This document shows, piece by piece, positions 22,217-34,531 of a DNA stretch of 64,000 bases. Under the pieces are notes generated by a model. It searched no databases. It was not told the origin of the DNA and worked only from the letters and a program-made list of their open reading frames with translations. How positions within the stretch are numbered: position 1 is the first letter of the stretch; every line of letters starts with the position of its first letter. The stretch covers positions 248,001 to 312,000 of the forward strand of contig JANBPK010000730.1 of assembly GCA_027579435.1 (NCBI GenBank), written 5' to 3'. Position numbers and translations under genes: made by a program. This stretch comes from Candolleomyces eurysporus (lineage: Eukaryota > Basidiomycota > Agaricomycetes > Agaricales > Psathyrellaceae).

Positions 22217-25200
22217 GTTGGATGGAGAGGAGAAGGTGGTGGTGGTGGTGGATGAAGGTCAAGAGTAGTGGGTGGAAAAATTCCAAACAGTAGGCAAGAC
22301 AGAAGAGTCTTGATTAGAATGGAGAGGTCGAGTTGGCAACAGGGAATAGGAAACCGCGGCGTATTATATATCGGCATCCATGAAGGGGCGACGGGTTCGG
22401 TTTGCGCTGGATCAAGTTGGGATCAGGTGGTTCGGTTCGCGCCAAGAGATGCCGGTCTTCCCCTGCCCTTGCCGCGTGCGTGGCGAATTATGTCACTGGC
22501 CAAAGCGTCTACCTCTTGAAAGAGGGATCCGACGCTTTGCGCTAGATGGTCAGCAGAACACGAGGCTTGGAGTATTTGCTCATCCAGATGCAGCTCCGAT
22601 GAGCTCTCTTTAGTTCCATGATGCCATGTATGAAGGCTTGAAGACTTCAGTCGCTCCAACGAGCCCGAGTTGACGCCAGGCGGTGCACGAAACGAAATCT
22701 TGGTAGGAGATCAACATCTTCCCGTGTGACGGTGTCTCATTTCTTTCTTTCAAAGCGGGATGTTGGGTCGGAGGTTATCTGTTATCTCGTTCTTTGTGTT
22801 CTAAACTCCGAGCGCGAGCTGCGGTGTGTAATTTATCACATCGGGTGGCTGAAACAACAACAAAGGCTTTCATTTCGAGTTTTCAGCGTTGTGCCTAAGA
22901 CGCAACCACAGGCACCAACGGGATATCAAGGAACCAGGATATGGGTTTTGCTGAAGGTCCAGATTGAAGGGTGGTGTTTGCAAAAATGGCTTGTATTCCT
23001 CTCAACACCTCCGGCACACCTTTGGCTCTGACCCGGTTCCTCGGGTATTGAGACGTTACGCGGTGAACCTTCGAACGCCCTTTCATGCCTCCGAAGTCGA
23101 GCTCCTTGCGGAGCCCGCTTTCCAAACGTAAGAACATCGATCGAGTTGCGGTCAAGACGGGGCAAACTGCAGTTTGGGTTTGATGGAATACGCAGCCTCC
23201 GGCAGCCATTTCTTTGCCTCGCTAGCCCTTTTTCTCCATTCCCGGAAGGGGTGTTGCGCAACGTCCAGTATGCGTGTCTTTCATAAAGACCCGACGAATG
23301 GATTTTGGGCAAGGAGGACGGCAGGCTGAATACAACATTTATGATCTAGGCCCTAGCTCCGTGATGAACTTATGTCCATCTATATCGCTTGTTTGTTGGG
23401 CGTTTCGGATCGCTCAGATTCAGTGTTATGATTTTCGACCTCGCAAAGACCGGATGAGGTGACTGAGACTCGAAAAGGTGAGTGCGTGCTTGGACGCTCT
23501 CCACTCTAATTACCCGCTTCGCTTGTTTCCCTTCGATCTGCACCTTCAAGATATTGATCACGAATTTAAGCGAAGAACAGCCTTTTTTCAGACCGGAAGC
23601 CTTGAGAGCAGGTGTATATCCCCTTGAAGATACGTCCTCCATGCAGTCTGCTGGCTCGTTCTCCTTTCTTTCTTTCTGAATCGCCTTGTGAACGCATGCA
23701 TGTGCATGTCCCTTAAGCGAGGCAATGATCCGACTACTTGGAATTGGCAACCAGGGTTCGGAACGTACCCTTCTCGAGGCTTCGGACGGTGTCTTCGTAC
23801 CGCTACCTCGAGTCCGAGGCTTGGCACCGCCAGAGCCGATACCCTTGACAAAGGGCGTTGACATGATTCACTCGATGGGAAAGAGCTGTGGGTATCCTCT
23901 CGTACATGGACGGACCTCGATGAGATGAACTATCACGCACATGCCCACGTACCATGTCCAAGTACGTGTACGAACTGGTGTGCAATCTTTCGGAAATGTA
24001 TCGATTTCAAATTCGGCTGATCTAACAAACACTTCCTGGGCTCAGATATCCACCCCAAACGCTTGGCTTTGGCTGCGTGATGGTGTAGACTGCAAACGCG
24101 CCTTTGGCGGCCATTGAAGCCCACTCGAGATCATGAACTCTCGATGTGTCGATGGGCCTAGAACCTGACATGAGTAACAACCTATACAATTCATATGAAC
24201 TGCCAACTGTCGAGAACGACTCAAGGCAAATTTAAGGTACAGCAGATCCCCGAAACAACCCCAAAAGTACCCACATTCAGTCGTACAGCCGCACGCACTT
24301 ACGGATAACTATCTATCCCCGCTCCTTGGCTGAATTCTGGAAACCTGGTCTATTATGTGATAGCTGCGAGTTGACCTATTTATTCATATCTTTGGCCGGG
24401 CCTCAGGCTAACTTTATTGTGGTGGAGGCTTTTATAACATAGCCTCGTAGACCGACTGCGGGAATGAAGGAGTCAATTCAAACCTTGAACCTTCCCAAAA
24501 TACCTTATTCCTTCCGGAAGGCTCAAGTTCGGCCGCGGGGGGGTAGGCACTCGTCGAGTCATTTCACTTCCACGACGAGACGCACCACCATGTGCTTGAT
24601 ATCTGAATCCACCGGGAAGCCTGTGCGCACAGTAAGCATTCTGAAACAAAGGATTGCGCCATGAACCCTGGTGAATGGTGTACCATGAGAAGGGAAGGCT
24701 TCCTACTTTTAGAGCCAATAGAAATCGTGTACAAGCTTGAAAGGTTTGGTCTATGACAGATGGACGGCGCATGGACGGTCTTATAAGGTGACTATTTGGA
24801 CGGTGGTTAGTCAGGGTTAGTCAGAGAACCCGGGGTTTATAGCCGCAAAAAGATGAAGCACACTTGCCGGAAGCCACTTGAGTATGTATATCCCGGCGGC
24901 ACTGATGTCTGTATACCAGCGTCATTGCGAAGCTATCTCCAGGAGTCGGGCTGAGCCGGGTTTGAAGGAGACTCTTATAGTCCTCTAATTATAAGTGCTT
25001 AGTTGATTCCTAATCTTTCTTTCTTGATCGCCCTTGCAAGGCCTGCTGGGAGAAACCGGTAATCATGATACGAAAAACCTGGGGAAAATACGGTCGCTGT
25101 GTCGGAATCACCGCAAAGCTGAGATAAAAAGGGTTTACTGACCAACACCCGCCGAAAGAGCCGGGACTTGAAGGTCGTGAAGGGCGAAGGGCACGTCGCC

Positions 25201-26382
25201 AGGTTCCACCATCTCAGTTCGCACATGCTCGAGTTGAATCGATGGACTGGCTCAACTGTAGTCGAAGTCATATAACATGCAATAATGTTCAAAGTCAATC
25301 AATTCGGATGTGTGGGAGGATCCGAAAGCAAATTTTCATCTCCGCGCGTTCGAGGGTGCATCTTGAATTTGTGAGAGCAATGCGAAGCAATATTGAACTC
25401 AGCCACCATCGAGGTCAATATCCACCTACATTAAGTGAAAGAAGGAGCAAAAGTAAATATGTAGATCGGCTCCACCGCCTCGCATACGAAGCCGATCTCG
25501 AAGTATGTTGCGGGAACTAACGATCGTCCTTGATAGAGTTACCGCATACGAGCGCTTAACGACCCCGGTGGTCTTTCGAGATGTTGTATCGCATCGTTGG
25601 GGCCGCAGGCTGATTGGCAGATTCTAATGCTATGCATAGAGAACTGGTCAGGCATTGTTCTGGGAACCCCGTCATCGAGGAGTGAATTGACTGAGAATCA
25701 TAAGGGTGAACCCTGACTGCAGCAGTGGCTCAAACATCCAAGAAATTGAAAGCTACCGATATATATAAGCGTGCCTAGCTGATGGAGTGGAGTACTTGCT
25801 GTTCTAATAGTATAGTAGATTGGCGCGTCATCGTCCTCTCGGGAGTTAATCACCGAGTGGCAAGTGACGTCAAGAGAGTTGGACAGAGTTCTGCCACCAC
25901 AGCGCTAGGGAGAACAACCACCAAAGTTTAACAAACGGAAATAGGCTGCGCGCATTGCGGAAGTAGAAGACAAGACTCAAGTTTGAGCCAGCCATGGGGG
26001 CCCGGAGAGGAGCATCAAAGACGGGAATGAAGCGCTGGGAAGCATCAGCCCGGTCCAGGAATACGGCCGTCCTATAGAGATACGAGATACGGACGTGAAC
26101 CTGTCGAGGGGCGATAAGTAACGCACAGGAGAAGTGGAGCGGCCATGACCTAGACCAAGATCAATCTCAATGATGAACACGAGTAACGGGCAGAAGGCGA
26201 GACCCACAGCTTTATCTTCATTCCGCTCTTCTATTTTGAAATTTGAGGTTGGGGTGCATTTCCATATTGGGTGATCATCGCCCTCTAGCATCCCCCTTCG
26301 AAGTTCGACCACAAGGCGCGCTCTATTGGGGTATCCAAGTCTCTATGAGAAACCATCCAGTGTACACATGCGAGAACTGATC
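22217..26382. other. Gene-poor stretch of about 4 kb
   Basis: No convincing gene, retroelement domain or terminal repeat is seen. Open frames are short, overlap on both strands and lack splice logic; the longest (minus 23370-23864) has no domain features. A short phrase, KVQIEG, appears in frames at both about 22957 and about 23530, perhaps an old duplication. The stretch may hold decayed sequence or long flanks. Confidence 0.4.
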
Positions 26383-28474
26383 TCAGAAAAGCCCGACTGC
26401 TGATAGGATCTCTCCGTCCACAAGACCTTGATGCGGAATATTCGACTCGGAGGTGAAAGGACTCCGCTGGGAAGGAGAGAAAGACGAGCAAGTCAATGAA
26501 CCGAACAACTTGACAAGAGAGAGAACGACGCTCGGTACTCACCCCATTTCCTATAACCACCGCAGCCTTCTTGGCGAGGTCTATATCCACAGCCAGACCA
26601 ACACATTTTTCTTGAACATCACCGTATAGAATTTCAAGGCTTCTGATTGCGACATTCTTGTAGAGCTCTCCGCCTGAGAGGAGCTGTGATTAGAACTGTC
26701 CAAGCCACACGAGGTCCCGCTCGTGGGTAGGAAGAAATTTCGAGGTACTGGCTCGTAGTGTTGTCTTGAGCTGAGAGAAGGACAACAATGGCAAAACCGT
26801 CAGGCGGAGCAGTAAGCACGTTGGGAGGAATAGAGTCGAACGTACAATCAGGGTTAAAATCCTTGAGAGATAGCTCACTCCCATCTTCCAATCGCTCCGC
26901 GAAGCCTCTACCTTTCTCACAATGGCTTCATTACCCGACAGGCAATGGTCTAGCCCGGTGACCTGGCCTCCTGGAAACAGCGTGGCAGGAAGGATGAACG
27001 ACCTTGACTAGGCTAGGAGGTAGGAGAGCCTACCTGAATAGGGCGGAGTAAAGTCAGCAAGAAGGAAAGGCAGCTGATCCAACTATGGAACGTGTTGTTC
27101 CAACTGACGGAGCTTGCTTGTATTCCCCTCGCCCGACATGAACACCAAGGGCCCTCTCAAAGGGGTCCCACTCAACCGTTGCCATTGCCTGCCTCCTTCC
27201 GATGCCATCCCTGCCATCCTGGGCTTCTGGATCCGGGTTCAAACTTTGATCCTTGACCCGCGGCTGCCTACTGAGCAAATCGATATTCCGCTGCACGCAG
27301 CGCTCCACAATCGGACTTGTTCGAAGGCAGGAAGAGATAGGATTGGTTTTGAACTCTTCCCACAGGTTGAGGATCCAAGGAGTTCCCCAAAGCCACAAGT
27401 CAAAGACCTGAGGCAACATATCGTCTTCCGTGGACCTTGAGACGAACTCGAGACAGCCGTCGTTGCCCTCGACATCGTACTCATCGTTGCCGCTGCCCCA
27501 TCTTTCTCCTCCTCCCCCATCGGCTAGCGCTGTTCATCTGGCAACGGTGCCGACTCCGAGTCGTCCACTGTCGTAGCATCACTGCTGCTAGAACCATCGT
27601 TTGTTGTGGGGATCGGGTTCGTGACATTATCCAACGAAGCTCGATCCGCCAACGACAAGAGCCAGACGTCGAACACCTCCCAACCCGACCGTGCTTGCAA
27701 GCCCCAACGATGCCGGTTTGAACATCCGACGTTCGTGAAATGCGCCGTTTATGAGGGGCACACCGGCTCGAACCACATCGACGAGACGACTTTGGGAGGC
27801 GGAGGTTTCGATCCGTCTTCAAAAGCACGTTGGCTTTGTGTATCTTCAGGCCGTTCCCCACCTACCACTGGCCCGCTGATCAGCGCAGCCATAGGCGTCT
27901 TCACAGGGTTCTTGTGCACAACATTCGGAGGTCATGGGTAGTGACACATAGCCACTTGTGGTCCATGAAGACATGGGTTCTGTTGGATCTGAGGATCTCG
28001 TCGAGCACGTTGTTCCATCCGAATTGTTTCACTTGCGAGGAGATCTTGACGTAGCAACCGTTGGTGCCGGGAAGAGAGCAGCTGTATTGACTGTATTGGG
28101 AGAAGGTGTAAATATGGTGGCGGAGGCGGTGAAAGGGTACAGATAAGTCAGAGTTATTTGGGGGTCTGTTTCTCCTTAGGGACGTGTGGTGGAGGAAGGG
28201 GTGAAGGTTCTTCATGGTCAGCAGGCGCGGCAGTTGGTACGGACTCTTCTGGGTTGGAAGTGGTGGCGGCTGGTTCTTCCGGAATCGTCGCTATCTCCTG
28301 CAGTTCATCGACGTGCACCGGTACGGCCGGTCGCATAGACGAGAGCAACCGGAACACGAGCACATAGCTAATGACTATGCCAAGAGCTTCTCCACCGACA
28401 CTCGACGCCGTCCGCAGCAGCAAAATTGATTGGCCATGGAATTGAATTCGGCCTTGGGATGAACCCATGATCAT
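26383..28474 (-). pseudogene. O-fucosyltransferase-like type II membrane protein, broken
   Basis: The minus strand carries pieces in the order expected of a basidiomycete O-fucosyltransferase-like family: a start near 28474 with an anchor helix (ALGIVISYVLVFRLLSS), a proline/glutamate-rich stem, CYVKISSQVKQFGWNNVLDEI and NRTHVF, MAALISGPVVGGERPED, WFEPVCPS, WEVFDVWLLSLADRASL, QVFDLWLWGTPWILNLW, WDPFERALGVHVGRGEY (where HVRRGD-like motifs are usual), SWNNTFHSW, a TNG-region remnant, and VVIGNG near the C-terminus. These pieces lie in different frames not all explained by introns; a TAG ends the piece at about 27525, a one-base loss follows SWNNTFHSW (about 27085) and a TAA lies before SQLLSGGELY (about 26695). 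Family call is from motif order remembered, hence moderate confidence. Confidence 0.5.
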
Positions 28475-29054
28475 CGTAAGTCTGCGGTAGTAAATTTTGT
28501 CTATTTTCAGACGGTTCTTCGTCCCTACAAGAGGAATCCTGAGGTTAATTGATCCTTTTGGCGTTGCCATTAGCTTGGACGTACTTGTGCTTCATTTCAA
28601 GGGACATTCCAGCCGTTGAGGGTGTCTGCCGCACTTCGCGGTGTTCAAGCGAAACACGCCCCATTTCTTGACAGAATGCAAGCTCCAAAACAACATTCAG
28701 GAAATTAATACCCTTGACATGAAAGCAACTAGGCGCCCAGGTCGTGCAAAGTGTTTTGCCAGTGGTATGGCATGGCCTCCTTTTTAGTACGCGTCCTGTA
28801 ATTTTCATTCGCATACCTGTCTCCAAAGGAGTAATTTAGAGAGGCAGTAAGTATTATCGAAAAGCATACCATGAATTCAGGCTAGCAGGTTCATGTCAAG
28901 AGCGCTGAACGTGACCGCGACACACGTCTGTCGTCATACGTATCACAATCGTGGGACCTCGCTTTTGCACCCTCGTTTCGACTTCTCCTTTTCGAATCCA
29001 ACTATTCGCATCAACACTTGCTGGCAGGCCTGTGCAGAAGTGGGGCTGCTAGAG
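28475..29054. other. Intergenic
   Basis: Upstream region between the broken glycosyltransferase-like gene and a small plus-strand gene. The minus frame at 28545-28826 has no recognisable features. Confidence 0.35.
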
Positions 29055-29316
29055 ATGGCCAATATACTGCCACACAAACACATGGTCGGTACCATATTCT
29101 ATTGATGAACATCTACCCTGCCTTCTTCCTTGAATTGACTAGTTTCTAAATTCTAAACTTGGGTTGCTTCGGATTCACTTGGCGCTATTTTAGGGCCTGA
29201 GGTTCATCGCTGCCTTGGCCGTGGCTGGCGGCCTGCTATACCTCGGGAAGCAGAGAATAGCCACGCAGAGGAAAGCCGAACTGGACCAATTCCAACAAGA
29301 ACAGAGGCAGAAATAG
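29055..29316 (+). CDS. Putative tiny membrane protein, about 51 aa
   Basis: Two exons are proposed: 29055-29084 (MANILPHKHM) and 29194-29316, the second reading GLRFIAALAVAGGLLYLG, then a charged helix KQRIATQRKAELDQF ending RQK and TAG. One membrane helix followed by a coiled, charged tail resembles small mitochondrial inner-membrane proteins in general form, but I cannot assign a family. The donor (gtcggt) is weak, so the first exon is uncertain; the second exon is more convincing. Confidence 0.4.
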
Positions 29317-29439
29317 AACCGTCAGTTCAGTTTCGCCTTCATCAAGAATGGCTATCCCGCTAAACTTATACACTATTTCGATTGCCAGCAGAATGGTCTC
29401 CCACAAATGCTTCGAGTCCATGTAAATCCATATTCGGTC

Positions 29440-29530
29440 GTATCGTAGCAAAAATCGGTAATACATTAATCCTACTCCCCACTCGAACTCTCGTCATCCT
29501 GTCCATCGTCAGAGTCTGACTTGGAAGTGT
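29440..29530 (-). pseudogene. Relic of the CLF1 3' end
   Basis: The plus-strand text around 29470-29510 repeats the end of CLF1 at 30066-30115 (CTCCCCACTCGAACTCTC and the flanking cgtatcrtarcaaaa sequence downstream). Translated on the minus strand it gives an acidic DDGQDDESSSGE tail and a stop, like the SSSGEED end of CLF1. It is a short duplicated tail with no coding role seen. Confidence 0.6.
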
Positions 29531-29739
29531 ACTAGAGGCCCTCGTATCACCGAGAGCCCGAGCGACATCGGGTCAGTGCTTCCATGACCCAAGGAGGCGG
29601 CCATTGGGAGGAACTTTTCACCGCCATCTTGCACCTTGGAAATGCAGTACCAGGTGGGTTTCTCGATAGGGAACGAAATGCGAATCAATTTGCGATCCAG
29701 TGACGACTCGTTTCATGGTTTACTTCTAGCTAGTAATCC

Positions 29740-29990
29740 GACGCTGATTCGTTACAGGACGATTCAGACTTGACCATCCCCCTTCCCTTTACGCAGAGGC
29801 AGAATCAGTTTTGGGATGCTCCAGTGACTCTGGAATGGTTCAAATTGCGAGGCTACGCATTAGATTCACCCTGTCTTTCCGCGGCCGCGCTCTTACTTGG
29901 TTGTGTTCTGTTGAGAGAATTGACATTGTAAGATATGTTCGAGCATTTGGTCGATGTTTTCATTGCCAGTAAAATCTCCAGCGTGCTTCG
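29740..29990 (+). pseudogene. Third kinase-like relic, internally deleted
   Basis: It starts with sequence matching the second exon of the kinase-like genes (SDLTIPLPFTQRQNQFWD, TLEWFKLRGYAL) and then jumps straight to the C-terminal RALTWLCSVERIDIVRYVR segment. All kinase motifs in between (about 1.2 kb) are missing. It abuts the duplicated CLF1 tail, so several breakpoints meet here. Confidence 0.75.
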
Positions 29991-30065
29991 TGTTCATATA
30001 GACAGATATTCTCCATCGTATCATAACAAAAGAAAAGTAATACAACGTAGCCAACAACAAATACA

Positions 30066-32946
30066 CTAATCCTCCTCCCCACTCGAACTCTCCTCCTCAT
30101 CATCGTCATCGTCGTCGTCCATCCGCTCATCTGCCTTTGCAGCTGCAGGTTTTGAGGACGAAGACGAGGCAGCCACGAATCCAGAAAGTGCAGAAGCAGA
30201 AGTCGAGGCACCCGCGGCACCCTTGTTTCCAGCCAGGTTCTGCTTCCACGCATGCGCCATCTGCAAGAACTTGAACGACGTGGGGTTGCTCTCTTTCTCG
30301 TCGTCTGGGAAAACCAAATCCCAATCTGCAAAACATATCGAGTGTTAAAGAGATGATATAATGCTGAATAGGTAGGGAATGCAACGTACCTTCGACCATC
30401 TGGCCCGTCTCCTGGTCCAAATGCCGCTTCCTGCCAACGATAGGCATCATGCCTTCCACCTTCTTGACATCAGTTTCGGAACCGCTGTTCTCCTCGAATG
30501 TCTTCCAGACATTGAGCAAAGCAACCCGCTGCATGAACAGAAATCGAATAGTCAGAACCTTTGAAACTATCAGATGCAAAACACCAAAATACGTACCTCG
30601 TCCTTCAACCCCTTGGTCTTCAAATCCTTATACGCCCTCTCAAACACCTGTCTCGCAACAACAGGATCACCAGGGACCATCTTCTGCTCCGCCTCCTCCT
30701 CTTCCTCCTCCTCCTCTTCTTCTTCGCGCTGCGCACGCGGGATAGGGATGGGCTCCGCCTCGAACGTGGCATACGAGATCCACACCTTGACGTGCCCACT
30801 AAGCGCAATAAGCCGCTCGTACAACGCCCTCGCACCCTCGCGCTCGCCTTCCTCGATCTCAAAGTCGATGTAGGCCTTCCACAGGATCTCGGGCATCGAC
30901 AAGGGCGATTGGGACACGCCGAGTTCGAAGATCGCGCGCGCGCGGCTAAAGTCTTGCAACTGGGCCTCGAGCTCGGCGTACTTGATCCACGCAGGTGAGT
31001 TGCTGGGGTCAAACTATTCACGCGGCGTCAGCATACCGGTCTCCAGAAACAGAAACANGGGGGGGTTTGAAATGCAAACGCAAAACGCACCTCGAGGTAC
31101 TTTTCGTACAGGGTTCTGGCGCGGTCGAATTCGCGGAGCTCGATCTCGAGGTCGATGTACCCCTTGAACAGGGCCTCCTTCGGACACATCCCGATGGCCG
31201 TCCCAAGGATTTTGCGCGCAGTCGGCAGCTCCAGCCGCCTCAGCTCAAACTTTGAATACTGGAGCCACAGTTTTGCAAAAGTGAACTGCTTATGAGGGAC
31301 GAGCTTGGTAGCTGTTTGGTATATGTCCCGAGCGCGCGTGTAATCCTGGTTACAGGTGTAAGCCGGCGGCACAATCCAAGAAGCGAAAGGAGAGCAAACA
31401 TACCTTGGTCTCGATCTCCTCAAAGAGCGCGTAGTTGAGCCAGAGGAAGATATATCTCCGCCAGTGTCGCTTTTCGCCTCCAGGCGGGACTTGGGCCACG
31501 GCTCGCTCGTAGACTTCGCGCACACGACCCGAAGCGGGCTCGATTTCCTCTCGGGTCGCTCCGTCGGCCTTGAGATCGCGCCATGCTTCTTCTTCTAGCC
31601 TGGCATAGTCGAACCAGACGTCGTAGTTGCGTCCGTCGTGGGATAGCTCTTCCTCGTACTGGATGCGGCGTTTTCCGAGGACCGTGCTTTCGAGTGTTTG
31701 TTTTTGTGCCGTGTTGTTTTTCGAATTTGCTGTACGCTGCGTATAGAGCAGCTGATTTGGAGCGCGGGATACGTTCCAGCGCAAACTAAAATCCCAGTTT
31801 AACACACTGTTGCTGTGTCCTCCGAAGCAGGATTGAAAGAAGGACGTACCTTGTAGATCACCCGCGCACGGTCATACTCCTTCTGCCTTGTCTCCATTTT
31901 AGCGAACGCACTAAACACAGCCTGCGCTTTCTCCACCTGCTCTTCCTCGTCCCCGAAGAACTCTAGCGCGGTTTGGAAGACCTCGCGCGCCTTGTCCAGA
32001 CGGCCGCGGTCTTCCTCGAACTTGGCCCACTTCACCCACACCCTGGGGTCGGGTCTTATAGCGATCCAGCGTTCGTATATCCCACTGGCCCTATCAAACT
32101 CTTGATACCGCTCCTCCAACTTGATGTAGGCCTGCCACGCCTTGTCATCGGGCTCCCATTGCATCCACCGTTCGAACACCTGTCGGGCTCCCGGGATGTT
32201 TCGCAGCAGCTCTTCTAGGTAGACGTATTTGTACCATAGCTGGTCCACCCGGGGGAGGAGGGTGACGGCTCTGTCGAAGAGGTTGCGGGAGTGTTGGACG
32301 TTGCGGTTCTTCAGCTCCATTTCGGTGTAGGAGAGCCATAGTTGGATGCTCCGGGGGTCGACGTCCAACGCGCGTTCAAAGACTGAGCGGGAGCGCGCGA
32401 ATTCGTTTTGGGAGGCCTGTGAACGTGCGCGTCGTGAGTCAGATATTGGGTGCGAAGAAGGAGGAGTGTGGAACGGACCTCCCAGTTGGCGTATTGCAGC
32501 CATTCTTTTCTGAGTTGGGATGTTAGTACGGACGGATGGGATATGGGAGGCGTAGGATGGGGACGTACATGCTCCCCCGGGTCCTTCGTATCCGCTCCTC
32601 AAATTCCTTGCGTTTGCGACCTCGGTATTCATTGAGTTCTTCAAAGTCCTCTACGCGCTGTTTTGGCGCTCGGAAAGCGGTTTCCTGTCGTTCCTGGGCC
32701 TGCAAAAGAAGATGTTGAGTTTCTGGCAGATATTTTGAGGAAAGACCGACGTACTTCACGCAAGAGCTGCTCAGCTGTGATCTAGATAATTGGAGAGCGT
32801 CAGTACGTCCGTGCCAGTTTGAGATCAAGGGTATAGCGCACTTGGATCGCAGCTGGCGCCCGANTTTTTAATTCTAAAGTCAAGTTAGATTTTATGAATA
32901 AAAGATGAACAACCTGCACTTACCGTGGTGCCCTTCCGTCCTGCAT
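30066..32946 (-). CDS. CLF1: Pre-mRNA-splicing factor CLF1 (Crooked neck, HAT repeats)
   Basis: Component of the NineTeen/Prp19-associated complex used in spliceosome activation. Start ATG 32946 (MQDGRAPR), then [22 protein letters not shown] and [16 protein letters not shown], the family signature. A series of HAT repeats follows ([72 protein letters not shown] and others to about 30600), ending with an acidic [17 protein letters not shown] tail. Removing the N at 32864 restores the RIKNRAPAAIQ frame. One extra T in a T5 run at 31701-31705 shifts KFEKQHGT against [13 protein letters not shown]; probably a homopolymer error. Many short introns; N at 31058 is in one. Confidence 0.95.
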
Positions 32947-33735
32947 CTTCGAAACGAGGATGGAGGTTTACAAGCCTGAATGAGTGCCGGTGACCGTTTG
33001 TTTGTCGGTTGCTTCGGGGAAAAACAAAGGCAAATGCTGGGAAATCCAGACATATATTCAGCGACAGGGAGTTTCAACAGCGTTCCTATGTCTAAGAAAC
33101 GAATTCCCCACTTCTCCTGCCAAAAAATTTGCCAGTGCCTGCACAGAATTCTAGCTGCGTGGACCGGCCAGCATGAGCAGAATTGCGACACAGATCCTAC
33201 TCATGCTCCATGATTTCTTGTCCTGGATCTACATTTCCAAGTTTCCAAGCCTATTTGCCTCTGGCTGGTAAGTCACCGTGCTGTTTTCTCAACCCGATCT
33301 TGCTGGCTGCTAACCAAGTTCGGACTCTGGCGGATAAAAGTTTTTCGAATGCAGCTGTAAACCTTGCGCACGCACTGCGTGGAGCAAGTTTCTATTCACC
33401 GCAGTCATACCATTGAGTTCAACTGCTCATACTGCTCTGACAAACCTGTAGGCAGTGCTGGCCAGGTTCGAGAAGTATCAATCTACGGATCGATCCGCAG
33501 CGAAAAGGAATGAGGCGCCCAGAATCGTGATAACTGAATTAATAAGGAACACGGTGGCCTGTACGTATATAAGACTTTTCGTGACAAGGTCACAGAACCA
33601 ACCCCATACATAGCTGCCCCTCGAAGCCCGCAGAGGACAAATACCTCACACTCGCAGAGACAGCGTCGAGTAAGTGTCCTACCACCTGTCATCATCCCAC
33701 AGTAACCTCTGATTACAGTCGTAGATTTGATAGCC
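32947..33735. promoter_or_regulatory. Divergent promoter region between CLF1 and a small gene
   Basis: The 5' ends of CLF1 (minus) and the small gene at 33736 (plus) face each other over about 790 bp. A good TATA element (TATATAAG) lies at 33566-33573. Downstream of it a gtaagt at about 33672 and a ttacag at about 33714-33719 look like a 5' UTR intron just before the ATG. No other gene is supported. Confidence 0.5.
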
Positions 33736-34054
33736 ATGAGCGACCCGTCCTCCCCAGTCTCCCCAGTCTCTCCTTTGCACCCTTCAGGTCGCTCCCAGAA
33801 CGACCCCGTTCCTGATTCGGGGTTTGACTATACTGATGAGGGGTGAGTTTCCAAAGGTCTTTGTAGCCTTTGACAGTGCTGATCACGACGACCGTCAATT
33901 CAGAACCGAGTGGGGCGACAAGCCAGACCGAGAGTAAGTCTATCTGGTATAGCTCTACACTGCGATGTGTTTCTTACTTGCCTTTTTGCAGCGGTCGAGG
34001 AAAGGCCGACAAGCCCATTAAAGTGACTATTAAAGGGAAGCCAGACCCAAAATG
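33736..34054 (+). CDS. Small disordered hydrophilic protein, 66 aa
   Basis: Three exons join in frame: MSDPSSPVSPVSPLHP...GFDYTDEG, then TEWGDKPDRD, then GRGKADKPIKVTIKGKPDPK and TGA at 34052-34054. Donors are gtgagt and gtaagt, acceptors attcag and ttgcag. The product is rich in S, P, D and K, has no helix or signal peptide and is probably disordered. The strong TATA element and likely 5' UTR intron suggest a well-expressed gene. Function unknown. Confidence 0.6.
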
Positions 34055-34531
34055 AAGTTGGTCCTGTCCTCGTTGGACAACGTGCGGATATTATTCGAGC
34101 ATCGTCGCACTCATGCGCATGCTGTTTTGTATTATAACTATGATTTACGATTCCCTAAAGTTTCGTAAACCAAGAAATGGATTGGCTCTCTCGACTCATA
34201 CTATGACTTGCGTCCAGTCCGGCGCACTCTTGCGATTGATACACTATTCGCCTGTCGATCAATACGTTACTTGTTCGAAGGCTTGCAGGGCTTCCTCTTG
34301 ATTCTGGCGTGGCGGTGATGTAAAATGGCGGAGCGTTGTCTGACAGTTGAAGCTGTAAGAGCACTGCTTGACCGCGCCTTTTGGTCATTGAAACACGGTG
34401 CACGTGACGTTTTGGCGACGGTAGCCGCCCAATATAGCCCGGGCGTGTCTTGACTTTCTCCCTTTCATTTCCTCCTTTCTCTTCCTCTCCTTCGCCATCG
34501 AGTCGTTCGTCCTCAAGAGGCTGCAAGCCGA
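34055..34531. other. Intergenic upstream of YCG1
   Basis: No gene supported. A CT-rich tract at about 34451-34500 just before the YCG1 ATG fits a fungal transcription start region. Confidence 0.4.

Noticed and set aside
23370..23864. 164-codon minus-strand frame
   Set aside because: No domain, no splice partners, basic and serine-rich composition, overlaps several frames on the other strand; treated as chance.
22217..29050. Retrotransposon or DNA transposon in the gene-poor interval
   Set aside because: No reverse transcriptase, integrase or transposase motifs and no terminal repeats could be seen by eye.
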